Source of the DNA: Anabas testudineus
Taxonomy: Eukaryota; Chordata; Actinopteri; Anabantiformes; Anabantidae
Assembly (NCBI RefSeq): GCF_900324465.2
Contig: NC_046627.1
Coordinates: 17,923,022-17,987,021, forward strand
Direction of reading: 5' to 3'
DNA length: 64,000 bases
The stretch's first letter is position 1, and every line of letters starts with the position of its first letter. Positions 10,800 to 22,180 of this stretch are shown here, piece after piece. The notes beneath the pieces were generated by a model. That model saw only the letters and a program-made list of their open reading frames with translations. It searched no databases and had not been told where the DNA came from. Both the position numbers and the translations under genes were made by a program.

Positions 10800-11649
10800 G
10801 TAAGTGTCGGAGGGTTAAACTTTACGCACGGCGAATTCGCGCTTTGGCACAAATTTGCGCACACGAGTGCGCGGACGCTCGGTGCGTCTGTGTTTAGATA
10901 GAAACCCTTTCTCAGACGGCTGAAGAGGAGTTTGTGTCGGTGGAGCTTTAGCAAACTTCAGAAATACAAAGCGAGGCCGGGGTTTGTTCTGGTCAACATC
11001 TATTTTGTGACTCAGTATTTGTTAAAGTGAAACAAACCTTATTTGCTTTACTCTTAGAGGGGAAAGGTTATTTATCCATTTCGTTATTCACCACAGAGTC
11101 AGCAATAGATCAAAAATGTCGCTGACTATGTGACGAAATAATTAAAAATGGGACTAAACCAGTCCGTGTTTTAGTTTTCCACAACTTCTCTTCTTGTTTT
11201 CCTCTTGATCGTGTGATGCTGCAGGTCTCTTCTTGTCGTTGCTGCTGTTAAACTGGCTTCGCTGGAAATGTGGTCAAACCTCTTGTGAACAAATCATGAA
11301 GGAACTTCTCTATTGGTTTGGACTCTCGTAGTTAAAATAGCATGAAGTTTGAATTCAGGGATAAAGTGTGACAGCATTAACAGCCAGGATTAAATTACTG
11401 TAATGAGCAGCCATGTGCACATATCCATCAGTCTTAAACCTTTGAGAACTTTCTATGTTTCCAACTTATTAAACACAATTGTAGCTTCATGTCTTTGATT
11501 GTTATTTCGAGGTGCTGGTTTTAAAACCTTGTTGGAGTATATTCAAATTGTATAGTGGCTGATGATTTTATCTATCACTGTTCTCTCTGTACATTGTATA
11601 ACACTCTATACATGTGCCTCTGAAGGTTGCACTCATCGTTCCTGACATC

Positions 11650-12915
11650 ATGTCAAACACTAGTCTTATTCAACGTATCTGCAGCACTCAACTATCCACC
11701 CCGGCACAAGGTGAGGCCCCACAGTCCGATAGTCATGTGTATTTGTGTCATACTTTGTTCAGATTACGTACGAAGGAGAAGCTGCGGGTGTCTGTGCTTA
11801 AACACATTTTCTTTCTTTCAGTTTTGTCAAAGTTGCTTGGCTGCGCCCTCCCCATTGCTCAGGTTGCGATTGGTGAGTCTAAACTATTTAGACACTTGAA
11901 TAAGTTGCTTCCTCAGCCTGACTAACATCCCGCTGTCAACGCTTCGTCCCACAGGATCGGTGTATCTCCACGACTGTCCACGGCAATACTTAATCCCCAT
12001 CTATCTGATAGTGGGGGGGGTGTTTGGCTTTGTGTTGTCGATGCTCCCCTGCACTCAGGATGACTCCACCAACTCCAGCAGAATCTGCATTATCTGGAAT
12101 TCATTGACTTCCTTCTTCCTCTTGGGCTGGTTCATCGCTGGTGAGTTGTCGACTGGCTTTTTCTTTTTTAATATAATAATCCACCACAATGTCCCCTTGA
12201 ATACAGAGGAATCAGCTGAGGTAGAGCTACTCTCTGCCTCCACCTTGTTATCATTTCCCTAAAGCAGACATTATCTCTGATGTAACACCCTCCCATGTGG
12301 AGATTCTCAAGGCTCCAATTTGCCTCCCTTGGTCCATTAAGATTCACCAGTTGTAGAATTAACACATCAGCTTTGTCCACGATAGATAAATAAAAACATA
12401 ATCCAGTTGGCGGTGTGTTAAAACCTCTGTAGCTTTGCTTAATTGAAAAGCAATAATAATTCCTCTCTGACCACTTTACCAGAGGAGATACCATAAAAAC
12501 AAAAGGCACATGCCATCCAAAAAACAATTAAGAGCTTCCTCCATCTTTAAAGTAGCTTTTTACACATAGCAAACTTCTGTGTCTGTGGCTGCAGGAGCTC
12601 TGTCACTATGTGTAGAAACGTTTCCTTAATGCAGCTGTTTATGCAGCAAATTTGTAAATGTGTCTTTAATGTGTCCTTCTTTCCTTTCCTTTCCTTATCC
12701 TTCTTTTTCTAGGTAACGTGTGGATCTACTCTATTTATGAGCCCAACTACAACAAGAACACCACAAATGTGGACTCCTACTGCAACAAGACGCTCTACCT
12801 GTTTGCCTTCTGGAGCACCACGCTTGTCTACATCCTCTTGGGTGTCTCTTTTCTATGCGGCTGCCTGTACTGCTTCTACCTGTGTGGCCGAGCCGAGCCC
12901 GATGATGACGTGTAG
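11650..12915 (+). CDS. TMEM272-like four-helix membrane protein, type-1 gene B
   Basis: Exons 11650-11710, 11822-11872, 11955-12140 and 12713-12915 (61+51+186+203 = 501 nt) give 166 residues and TAG. Same architecture as gene A: helix 1 VLSKLLGCALPIAQVAI, the hallmark HDCPRQYLIPIYLIVGG, CIIWNSLTSFFLLGWFIAG, NVWIYSIYEPNY, a Cys-rich last helix and an EPDDDV tail. The third coding exon is 27 nt shorter than in A, from three separate 9-nt in-frame losses between helices 2 and 3, and the last exon is 6 nt shorter. The acceptor before the start-codon exon is AAG rather than CAG. Indels in multiples of three argue for a working protein. Poly(A) signal at 13155-13160. Confidence 0.85.
12168..12527. 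other. Intron-4 block nearly invariant between copies (unit B)
   Basis: Same block as 3183-3530 with about three base differences counted by eye, and the same long minus-strand open frame. See the finding on intron conservation. Confidence 0.6.
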
Positions 12916-13154
12916 CTACTCCCACAGAAAAGGAGATAGGATGCACACAAGTTTTCTGCTGAGGCTGTCAGCTGTCACTGCATGAGCAGCACTTTTCTTT
13001 TGTACTTCAACCAATGAGTAATATGCACTATTTATACGTGCAGCACCTTTCTCTTTCAAACATGAGAGCATGGAAAGAGAAGACGGAGAGCACTTTTTTT
13101 TTGTCATTTAACTTCAAACTCATAATATTAAAAGAAAATAGAAGCATAGAGTTA

Positions 13155-13160
13155 AATAAA
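13155..13160 (+). terminator. Poly(A) signal of type-1 gene B
   Basis: AATAAA about 240 bases after the stop, at the position matching 4243 in unit A. Confidence 0.6.
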
Positions 13161-13169
13161 CTTGTCATA

Positions 13170-15116
13170 GGTGAAATGTCCAGGTAATAGTTCATACTCA
13201 ACAACACAAGCTGAATATGTTTCATTTAAACGCCTCTAGTAGCATCTTCCTCAGTCCCTGCAGGTGTAAGTAAAGGACTGTGGAGATTTCTAACGCTGAT
13301 TATAAAGAATGTCTGCAAGTGTTTTCTCACCGCTCAACTGCTTTTCCTAACAATATATGAGATATAGTGTTTACATGTTGGGCTGGGGCTTTGTACAGAA
13401 TAGAAGATGCAATAATAACATGTCTTGGACTGCTTGGTAGTTATACCTGGATGCTTGAAAAGTAAATTTCCTGAGATGTGCGTTTATAACAATTTCTTTT
13501 TCATCATTATTCTGTATAAAAATGTTTATGACATATGGTGCCGTGGTTAACGTCTACAAACAAAGAAGCTGAAACTTTCATTTATCTACAAAGCTCACTG
13601 TCACTGCATGTTATGTATAAGTCTGAACACGTGGAGCTCGACTCCTGACAAACCGTAGCAGTGCAGGAGTTCATTCATCTGTCATTCACATGTTCAAGCC
13701 ACTAGATGTCCTCCTAATGCCTCTACACATTCAACTTTGTGACACACAGGTTTGCGTTTTAGTTACCAGACTAGTTATCGGCCTGATTTATAGGCCTGAA
13801 AAATCATCCTCATAAAAATGCATTAATTCCTGTTTTGGAGAATAATAAGCCTGCGTTGAATTAATGTTCACGATCATTAGATACAGAGCAGCATTGATGT
13901 CGAGCGACAACCATGCTTCCTACATTTGATCTGCACCGGCTGATTGAGAATGTGAATCTTTTATTTTGATTAGTTGTTCACTTCACAAACCTCCAACCAG
14001 CTCATATTTGTAGATGCTGTTATTTACCACCTGATCCCCACATGCACCTGTACACCTGCCCCTCATTCTCTCATTAGTCACCCAGTATATGCACCAATCT
14101 CTTATCTCCTCTCACTCTTTGCGATGTTTGTGCAGCAGCCCAGCTCCCGTTTGTCTTACCTGTCTGCTGATGACACCTACCTTCTTGTTGTTTTTGTCTC
14201 TCTGATGTTTTGTTTGCTTTTGCTGATTTCTTGATGGTTTAATGAAGCCATGACTAAGAATTTACTTAAGAAGAAAAAAACAAGCAAACATGAGTCGTGG
14301 GAAGTTAAAAGGGGAACTGTGAAGACCAACCAGCTGTTATATCACATGACAGAGAAAATCCCATTTATAGTTGAAAGATAGGAGAATCTGAATTGATCTA
14401 CAACCGGTAAAAAATAACTCATCTTACTCTGTGTACACCTAATTATGGAGAATTCATCTTTACTGGAGCAGTGGTGGAAAGTGAACACTTGCCCCTTTCT
14501 TATTAGACCTACTGTGGTTTCCTCAAGCAAGACCTTTAAACCCACCTTCTCCAGTGGAGCTGCTCTGTAGCCAGCAGGTCAGAGACACTACCTAGAGTAA
14601 ATAAAGATAACAAAATGTTGAATGTACATTTTTATTACCGGCTCTGAAACTACAATGTTGAGTCAAAACTGAAAGTGCTGCTGGTACATGAAGTGAAAGC
14701 TGCTAGGGGCTTTTGTTTTTTTTCTCAGTGAGTCATCGAAGGCAAAGCCTGGTACGATATTTTAGAAATATGTTGTTTGGGGCAAAACAGGAGCAGAGGT
14801 CATAGATCAACAAACCACTACTGTCTCTGCTTTTCTTTTTTATGACAAACAGAGCACAGCCCCCAGCTGCTTAGCTTAGCTTAGCTTAGCTTAGCTGGAA
14901 CCACTAGTTGTCACTGCTCAATAGTTAAAAACATCTAGAGATGGAGGCGCTTAAGCAGTTTATAGCATTAACGTTATTATTCACATTTCCTGCATAAAAA
15001 TGAGACAATTAAAAAGCTAAATCACAAGCTGAAGTGTTACAATCACAGATAAATGCAGAAATCTGGATGTCTCTATTCCTCATTTCCTGCAGAAAGACCT
15101 CAAAACAAGAAGTTAA
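13170..15116. other. Shared noncoding flank of unit B
   Basis: Aligns with 4260-6230 of unit A and with unit C, with small indels. It includes the TTAGC pentamer run near 14872-14895. No gene is seen. Confidence 0.6.
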
Positions 15117-15952
15117 AGGTCCTGGAGAGACTGGTTCTGACTCATTTGAGACCTCACGTCGAGACATCACTAGACCCACTGCAGTTCGCCTCTGGGTTGG
15201 AGTAGATGATGCTATTGTCTACCTGCTCCAGCGAGCTCTCTCACACCTGGAGGTGGTGGAGAGGTACAAGTACCTGGGAGTTCACCTGGACAACAGACTG
15301 GACTGGAAGATCAACACAGAGGCTGTATACAGGAAGGGACAGAGTAGACTCTACTTCCTGAGGAAGCTCAGGTCCTTTAATGTGTGCAACAAGATGCTGC
15401 AGATCTTTTACCAGTCTGTTGTAGCCAGTGCAATATTCTTTGCTGTCGTCTGCTGGGGCAGCAGCATCAGAGCCAGCGACACTAAGAAACTGAATAAACT
15501 GATCAGGAAAGCTGGCTCAGTGCTGGGGGCTCCTCTGGAACCTTTAGAGCAGGTGGTGAAGAGGAGGATGCTGCACAAACTGCTGAGCATCATGGAGAAC
15601 AGCTCACATCCTCCCCACAGCCTGCTTGTCAAACAGCGGAGCAGTTTTAGTCAGAGGCTTCTCCAGCTCCGCTGTGACAAGGAAAGGTTCAGGAAGTCAT
15701 TTGTGCCAACAGCCATCAGCCTGTACAATGATACACTGACAGAGAGTCAGTGTCCACGCTGATGGTTCAACAATGTGTAACTAAGTCACTTTACATTCTA
15801 GGTCTACAGTGTGTTTTGTTGTTATTACTGTCTATAGTGTGTGTTATTCTTGTATTGTGTATTGTTGTGTAGATTATGTTACTCAATGTTCAAATGTTTT
15901 TGTGTGTAAAGCCTGCTGCGACACCAAAATTTCCCCTTGGGGATCAATAAAG

Positions 15953-16006
<54 letters not shown>
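15117..16006 (+). mobile_element. 5'-truncated L2-type LINE fragment with (TATC)n tail
   Basis: An insertion of about 890 bases found only in unit B; in units A and C the flank runs straight through this point. An open frame to 15762 encodes the C-terminal part of a non-LTR reverse transcriptase (ERYKYLGVHLDNRLDW, FLRKLRSFNVC, YQSVVASAIFFAVVCWG, then FVPTAISLYND). The 3' end reads CCCCTTGGGGATCAATAAAG followed by a TATC microsatellite, a tail form common in fish L2/CR1-group LINEs. The long uninterrupted frame indicates a recent insertion. The 5' part of the element is missing; the target duplication is too short to define. Confidence 0.8.
15955..16006 (+). repeat. (TATC)n microsatellite tail of the LINE
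   Basis: About 13 copies of TATC directly after the LINE AATAAAG, most likely its replicated 3' tail. Confidence 0.9.
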
Positions 16007-16282
16007 ACACACACGCAGGAGTACAATAAACCACACGGTCCTGTGCAAAAGCCTCTTTCATTCACTGTGAGCAGGAGAGGAGGCCAAATATCTGAGAGGT
16101 ACTGTAACACCTGCAGGAGCTTTTAAAGAGTTTTTCTTCATTACTGCACTTTATTGTTATTATTGGTACTATCTCTGATACTAACATCGATCAATCAATA
16201 GAGTAAGCAATGCCCAGATGTCTGTGTGTTGTGTGGATCACCTTCAGTGAGTTGTTTCCCTGGCAGGTGACTCAGCCGACAG

Positions 16283-16432
16283 GAATCACCTTTGAGAATG
16301 ACTGTCCGAGGCAGCCTTTCATCCCCACCTATCTTATTGGATTTATGTGTTTTCCCATGCTGCCCTTCTTCTGGAACAAGTGCAGTGAAACTGGTCAAAT
16401 CCTGAGTATCAGCTTTATCTGGTTCCTTGTCG
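16283..16432 (+). pseudogene. TMEM272-like type-2 remnant B (one exon)
   Basis: A single exon (GITFENDCPRQPFIPTYLIGF ... FIWFLV) with good splice borders, 6 nt shorter in frame than the intact copy. The two upstream coding exons were lost: flank sequence ending GTGACTCAG at about 16275 jumps to the acceptor. The last coding exon was lost at the duplication junction. The exon stays open, and the frame continues through the junction into exon 1 of unit C. As a TMEM272-like gene it is a remnant. Confidence 0.75.
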
Positions 16433-16485
16433 GTAAGCACCGAAAGCCACCCACATTTTCTTTCTCAGATGTAGATGTTTCAGCT

Positions 16486-16605
16486 TTTACAATCCTGCCT
16501 CAGCGTGAACGCCTCCCGGGAGGTGGAGGCTCGGTACCAGTAGAGGCGCAGCTGTCAGCGACTCTGAGTCGAGATACAGGCGAGGTAGCTCGGATTTACA
16601 TAAAG
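16486..16605 (+). other. GC-rich noncoding exon 1 of type-1 gene C
   Basis: Matches exon 1 of units A and B but is about 20 bases shorter near its start. It ends at the same ATAAAG|GTAAGTG donor. Confidence 0.5.
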
Positions 16606-17451
16606 GTAAGTGTCGGAGGGTTAAACTTTACGCACGGCGAATTCGCGCTCTGGCACAAATTTGCGCACACGAGTGCGCGGATGCTCGGTGCGTCTGTGTT
16701 TAGATAGAAACCCTTTCTCAGACGGCTGAAGAGGAGTTTGTGTCGGTGGAGCTTTAGCAAACTTGAGAAATACAAAGCGAGGCCGGGGTTTGTTCTGGTC
16801 AACATCTATTTTGTGACTCAGTATTTGTTAAAGTGAAACAAACCTTATTTGCTTTACTCTTAGAGGGGAAAGGTTATTTATCCATTCGTTATTCATCACA
16901 GAGTCAGCAATAGATCAAAAATGTCGCTGACTTTGAAGAACTAAAATGGAACTAAACCAGTCCGTGTTTTAGTTTTCCACAACTTCTCTTATTATGTTCC
17001 TCTTGGTCGTGTGATGCTGCAGGTCTCTTCTCTGCTGCTGCTGCTGCTGTTAAACTGGCTTCGCTGGGAATGTGGTCAAACCTCTTGTGAACAAATCATA
17101 AAGGAACTTCTCTATTGGTTTGGACTCTCATAGTTAAAATAGCATGAAGTTTGAATTCAGGGATAAAATGTGACAGCATTAACAGCCAGGATTAAATTAC
17201 TGTAATGAGCAGCCATGTGCACATATCCATCAGTCTTAAACCTTTGAGAACTTTCTATGTTTCCAACTTATTAAACACAATTGTAGCTTCATGTCTTTGA
17301 TTGTTATTTCGAGGTGCTGGTTTTAAAACCTTGTTGGAGTATATTCAAATTGTATAGTGGCTGATGATTTTATCTATCACTGTTCTCTCTGTACATTGTA
17401 TAACACTCTATACATGTGCCTCTGCAGGTTGCACTTATCGTTACTGACATC

Positions 17452-18732
17452 ATGTCAAACACTAGTCTTATTCGACGTGTCCGCAGCACTCAACCATCCA
17501 CCCCGACAGTAGGTGAGGCCCCACAGTCCGATAGTCATGTGTATTTGTGTCATACTTTGTTCAGGTTACGTACAAAGGAGAAGCTGCGGGTGTCTGTGCT
17601 TCCAGTTAAACACATTTTCTTTCTTTCAGTTTTATCAAAGTTGCTTGGCTGCGCCCTCCCCATTGCTCAGGTTGCGATTGGTGAGTCTAAACTATTTCGA
17701 CACTTGAATAAGTTGCTTCCTCAGTCTGACTAACATCCCGCCGTCACCCCTTCGTCCCACAGGATCGGTGTATCTCCACGACTGTCCACGGCAATACTTA
17801 ATCCCCATCTTTCTGATAGTGGCGGGGGTGGTTGGCTTTGTGTTGTCGGTGCTCTCCTGCCTCCCCTGCACTCAGGAGACCAACAATGACTCCACTAACT
17901 CCAGCCCCCTCAGCAGAATCTGCATTATCTGGAATTCATTGACTTCCCTTTTCCTTTCCTGCTGGTTCATCGCTGGTGAGTTGTCGACTGGCTTTATCTT
18001 TTTTAATATAATAATCCACCACAATGTCCCCTTGAATACAGAGGAATCAGCTGAGGTAGAGCTACTTTCTGCCTCCACCTTGTTATCATTTCCCTAAAGC
18101 AGACATTATCTCTGATGTAACACCCTCCCATGTGGAGATTCTCAAGGCTCCAATTTGCCTCCCTTGGTCCATTAAGATGTACCAGTTGTAGAATTAACAC
18201 ATCAGCTTTGTCCATGATAGATAAATAAAAACAGGATCCAGTTGGCGGTGTGTTAAAACCTCTGTAGCTTTGCTTAATTGAAAAGCAATAATAATTCCTC
18301 TCTGACCACTTTACCAGAGGAGATACCGTAAAAACAAAAGGCACATGCCATCCAAAAAACAATTAAGAGCTTCCTCCATCTTTAAAGTAGCTTTTTACAC
18401 ATAGCAAACTTCTGTGTCTGTGGCTGCAGGAGCTCTGTCATTATGTGTAGAAACATTTTCTTAATGCAGCTGTTTATGCAGCAAATTTGTAAATGTGTCT
18501 TTAATGCGGTTCTTCTCTTCTAGGTAGCGTGTGGATCTACTCTATTTACGAGCCCAACTACAACAAGAACACCACAAATGTGGACCCCTACTGCAACAAG
18601 ACGCTCTACCTGTTTGCCTTCTGGATCACCACCCTTGTCTACATCCTCTTGGGTCTCTCTTTGCTATGCGGTTGCTGCGGCCTGTTCTGCCTCTGCCTGT
18701 TTGGCCGAGCCGAGCCCGATGATGACGTGTAG
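17452..18732 (+). CDS. TMEM272-like four-helix membrane protein, type-1 gene C
   Basis: Exons 17452-17512, 17630-17680, 17763-17975 and 18524-18732 (534 nt) give 177 residues and TAG, with the same lengths and phases as gene A. Start in the exon opening at 17428. Helix 1 VLSKLLGCALPIAQVAI, hallmark HDCPRQYLIPIFLIVAG, third helix SLFLSCWFIAG, then SVWIYSIYEPNY and a last helix with a changed run of cysteines (LLCGCCGLFCLCLFG). By eye the last exon differs from gene A at about 18 of 209 positions, mostly in the final helix, far more than the adjacent intron. The local AATAAA present in A and B is missing because about 230 bases of 3' flank were lost; the next one is at 20188. Confidence 0.85.
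18003..18362. other. Intron-4 block nearly invariant between copies (unit C)
   Basis: Same block as in units A and B, with about six base differences from A, and the same minus-strand open frame. Confidence 0.6.
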
Positions 18733-18849
18733 TTACTCCGACAAAAAAAGGAGGCGGGATGCACACAAGTTTTCTGCTGAGGCTGTCAGCTGTCACTGCA
18801 TGAACAGCACTTTTCTTTTGTACTTCAAACAATGAGTGATATTCACTGT

Positions 18850-21000
18850 TCATACTCTCTTGTGTTGCAGTAGGCCCAGCAGGTAGAAGTAAAGGACTGT
18901 GGAGATTTCTAACGCTGATTATAAAGAATGTCTGCGAGTGTTTTCTCACCGCTTTTCCTAACAATATATGAGATATAGTGTTTACATGTTGGGCCAGGAC
19001 TTTGTACAGAATAGAAGATGCAATAATAACATGTCTTGGACTGCTTGGTAGTTATACCTGAATGCTTGAAAAGTAAATTGATAAATTTCCTGTGATTTGC
19101 GTTTATAACAATTTCTTTTTCATCATTATTCTGTATAAAAATACTTTATGACATATGGTGCAGTGGTTTACTTCTACAAACAAAGAAGCTGAAACTTTCA
19201 TTTATCTACAAAGCTCACTGTCACTGCATGTTATGTATAAGTCTGAACACGTGGAGCTCGACTCCTGACAAACCGTAGCAGTGCAGGAGTTCATTCATCT
19301 GTCATTCACATGTTCAAGCCACTAGATGTCCTCCTAATGCCTCTACACATTCAACTTTGTGACACACAGGTTTGCGTTTTAGTTACCAGACTAGTTATCG
19401 GCCTGATTTATAGGCCTGAAAAGTCTACCTCATAAAAATGCATTAATTCCTGTTTTGGAGAATAATAAGCCTGCGTTGAATTAATGTTCACGATCATTAG
19501 ATACAGAGCAGCATTGATGTCGAGTGACAACCATGCTTCCTACATTTTATCTGCACCGGCTGATTGAGAATGTGAATCTTTTATTTTGATTAGTTGTTCA
19601 CTTCACAAACCTCCAACCAGCTCATATTTGTAGATGCTGTTATTTACCACCTGATCCCCACATGCACCCCCTCATTCTCTCATTAGTCACCCAGTATATG
19701 CACCAATCTCTTATCTCCTCTCACTCTTTGCGATGTTTGTGCAGCAGCCCAGCTCCCGTTTGTGTTACCTGTCTGCTGATGACACCTACCTTCTTGTCGT
19801 TTTTGTCTCGCTGATGTTTTGTTTGCTTTTGCTGATTTCTTGATGGTTTAATGAAGCCATGACGGAAAAACAAGCAAACATGAGTCGTGGGAAGTTAAAA
19901 GGAGAACTGTAAAGACCAACCAGCTGTTATATCACATGACAGAGAAAATCCCATTTATAGTTGAAAGATAGGAGAATCTGAATTGATCTACAACCGGTAA
20001 AATAACTCATCTTACTCTGTGTACACCTAATTATGGAGAATTCATCTTTACTGGAGCAGTGGTGGAAAGTGAACACTTGCCCCTTTCTTATTAGACCTAC
20101 TGTGGTTTCCTCAAGCAAGACCTTTAAACCCACCTTCTCCAGTGGAGCTGCTCTGTAGCCAGCAGGTCAGAGAAACTACCCAGAGTAAATAAAGATAACA
20201 AAATGTTGAATGTACATTTTTATTACCAGCTCTGAAACTACAATGTTGAGTCAAAACTGAAAGTGCTGCTGGTACATGAAGTGAAAGCTGCTTTGGCTTT
20301 TTTTTTTTTTCTCAGTGAGTCATCGAAGGCAAAGCCTGGTACGATATTTTAGAAATATGTTGTTGTTGCAAAACAGAAGCAGAGGTCATAGATCAACAAA
20401 CCACTACTGTCTCTGCATTTCTTTTTTATGACAAACAGAGCACAGCCCCCAGCTGCTTAGCTTAGCTTAGCTTAGCTTAGCTGGAACCACTAGTTGTCAC
20501 TGCTCAATAGTTAAAAACGTCTAGAGATGGAGGCGCTTAAGCAGTTTATAAACAAACATGAGACAATTAAAAAGCTAAATCACAAGCTGTAGTGTTACAA
20601 TCACAGATAAATCCAGAAATCTGGACGTCTCTATTCCTCATTTCCTTCAGAAAGACCTCAAAACAAGAAGTTAATTCACACGCAGGAGTACAATAAACCA
20701 CACGGTCCTGTGCAAAAGCCTCTTTCATTCACTGTGAGCAGAAGAGGAGGCCAAATATCTGAGAGGTACTGTAACACCTGCAGGAGCTTTTAAAGAGTTT
20801 TTCTTCATTACTGCACTTTATTGTTATTATTGGTACTATCTCTGATACTAACATCGATCAATCAGTAGATTAAGAAATGCTCAGATGTCTGTGTGTTGTG
20901 AGGATCACCTTAAGTAAGTTGTTTCCCTGGCAGGTGACTCAGCTTTAGTTTAATGTACCCAACAAATAATATCAACAGCTGTCTGTTTCTGTGTGTATAT
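18850..21000. other. Shared noncoding flank of unit C
   Basis: Aligns with the flanks of units A and B. It includes the TTAGC pentamer run near 20456-20480 and AATAAA at 20188-20193. No gene is seen. It must contain the upstream region of the type-2 gene, but no promoter is clear. Confidence 0.5.
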
Positions 21001-21026
21001 GTAGTGAAGGTTTATGATTGCTAACA

Positions 21027-21845
21027 ATGCCAGAGATCCAGAGACCCAGACTCACTAATGTACTTCCAACACTAATTATAGGTAAGTGAGAAGCAAAATC
21101 ATAGTTATATTGAGCTGAAGACAACTACAGCTTACGGTGTCACTTGTGTCTTCCCTCAGCATTCACTGTGGTGATTTTCTTCTTCATAATCGCTGCTCAG
21201 GTGATTGTTGGTAAGTGGCAAATGTAGTTGCCTTCAAGTAGATGTGTTCAGGTTGTATTCTTATGGATTTATTTTCTGTGCCAAAAACACACCAGACAAC
21301 CAGAATTGTGAAATCTAATCAGTAACAATACAGCATGTAAAATAATTTTTCTTTATCTTTGTCCTCATACGCACAGGAATCACCTTTGAGAATGACTGTC
21401 CGAGGCAGCCTTTCATCCCCACCTATCTTATTGGATTTATATGTTTTCCCATGCTGCCCTTCTTCTGGAACAAGTGCAGTGAAGCTGGTCAAATCCTGAG
21501 TATCAGCTTCTACTTTATCTGGTTCCTTGTCGGTAAGCACCGAAAGCCACCTAGATCTTTTTTTTCAGATGTAGTCCCAAATAACCCTAAAGGAACATTT
21601 AGTACTGAACTTAACAATACTTTTATTCTTCTCCACTAGGTAATGTGGCGATCTACTCCATCTATGAACCCAACTATGACGAGAAGATAACTAGTAGGGT
21701 TCTGTACTGCAACAAGACGCTCTACCTGTTCGCCTTCTGGACCACCAACTTTACCTATGTCCTGTTTGGTGTGATCCTTGTTTCCTTTTGCTGCTGTAAG
21801 AAACAAGAGCCTTATGATGAGGAACAAACGAAATTGCAAACATAA
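21027..21845 (+). CDS. TMEM272-like four-helix membrane protein, type-2 gene (intact copy)
   Basis: Exons 21027-21081, 21160-21210, 21377-21532 and 21640-21845 (55+51+156+206 = 468 nt) give 155 residues and TAA, all introns phase 1 as in the type-1 genes. Order: N-terminus MPEIQRPRLTN, helix 1 AFTVVIFFFIIAAQVIVG, the hallmark loop ENDCPRQPFIPTYLIGF into helix 2, helix 3 SISFYFIWFLVG, then NVAIYSIYEPNY, NKTLYLFAFW and a last helix ending CCCKKQEPYDEEQ. Equal intron phases and the 51-nt exon show common descent with type 1 before the tandem duplication. It is the only type-2 copy that keeps its last exon. No AATAAA follows on this strand until about 22788. Confidence 0.85.
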
Positions 21846-21956
21846 ATAATTTGGATCGAATTGCTCATATTGTACCATAAAAAATAATGGGAGTGCAATT
21901 CTCAAACAATCCCATAAGCATCATGTAGATGGATTCTGAAATGACCCCAAACACTG

Positions 21957-21962
21957 TTTATT
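21957..21962 (-). terminator. Poly(A) signal of pcolce
   Basis: TTTATT on the plus strand (AATAAA on the minus strand) about 220 bases after the pcolce stop. It lies only about 112 bases past the stop of the convergent TMEM272-like gene. Confidence 0.6.
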
Positions 21963-22180
21963 ATATGCATATTTTAACACAGACATACAATCAATATAAT
22001 ATAACTTACATACAAAATATAATACTTAATGTCTGATGAAAACGTAACTATGTCAATTTTATGTAAAAAAAAAATCATGTTTGGATGAGGCTTATAATAT
22101 TTTCACTTATTATGTAAAGTTACATTGCTTCAAAAAGACAGTCATGCCTGTCTGTTTGATTGGTGGTTTGGGCTGTGATG

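Larger units (their letters stand above)
10656..16480 (+). repeat. Tandem unit B of the TMEM272-like array
   Basis: Second copy. Contents: noncoding exon 1 (10656-10799), type-1 gene B, shared flank, an L2 LINE fragment not present in A or C, and a type-2 remnant. Its left junction (CAGATGTAGATGTTTGAGCC) and right junction (CAGATGTAGATGTTTCAGC) join type-2 intron to unit start at the same place. Confidence 0.85.
16481..21574 (+). repeat. Tandem unit C of the TMEM272-like array
   Basis: Third copy, about 5.1 kb, without the gypsy and LINE insertions. It is the only unit followed by the genuine downstream DNA of the type-2 gene, so its right end (CAGATGTAG then TCCCAAATAACC) shows the original intron in which the duplication breakpoints fall. 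Confidence 0.85.
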
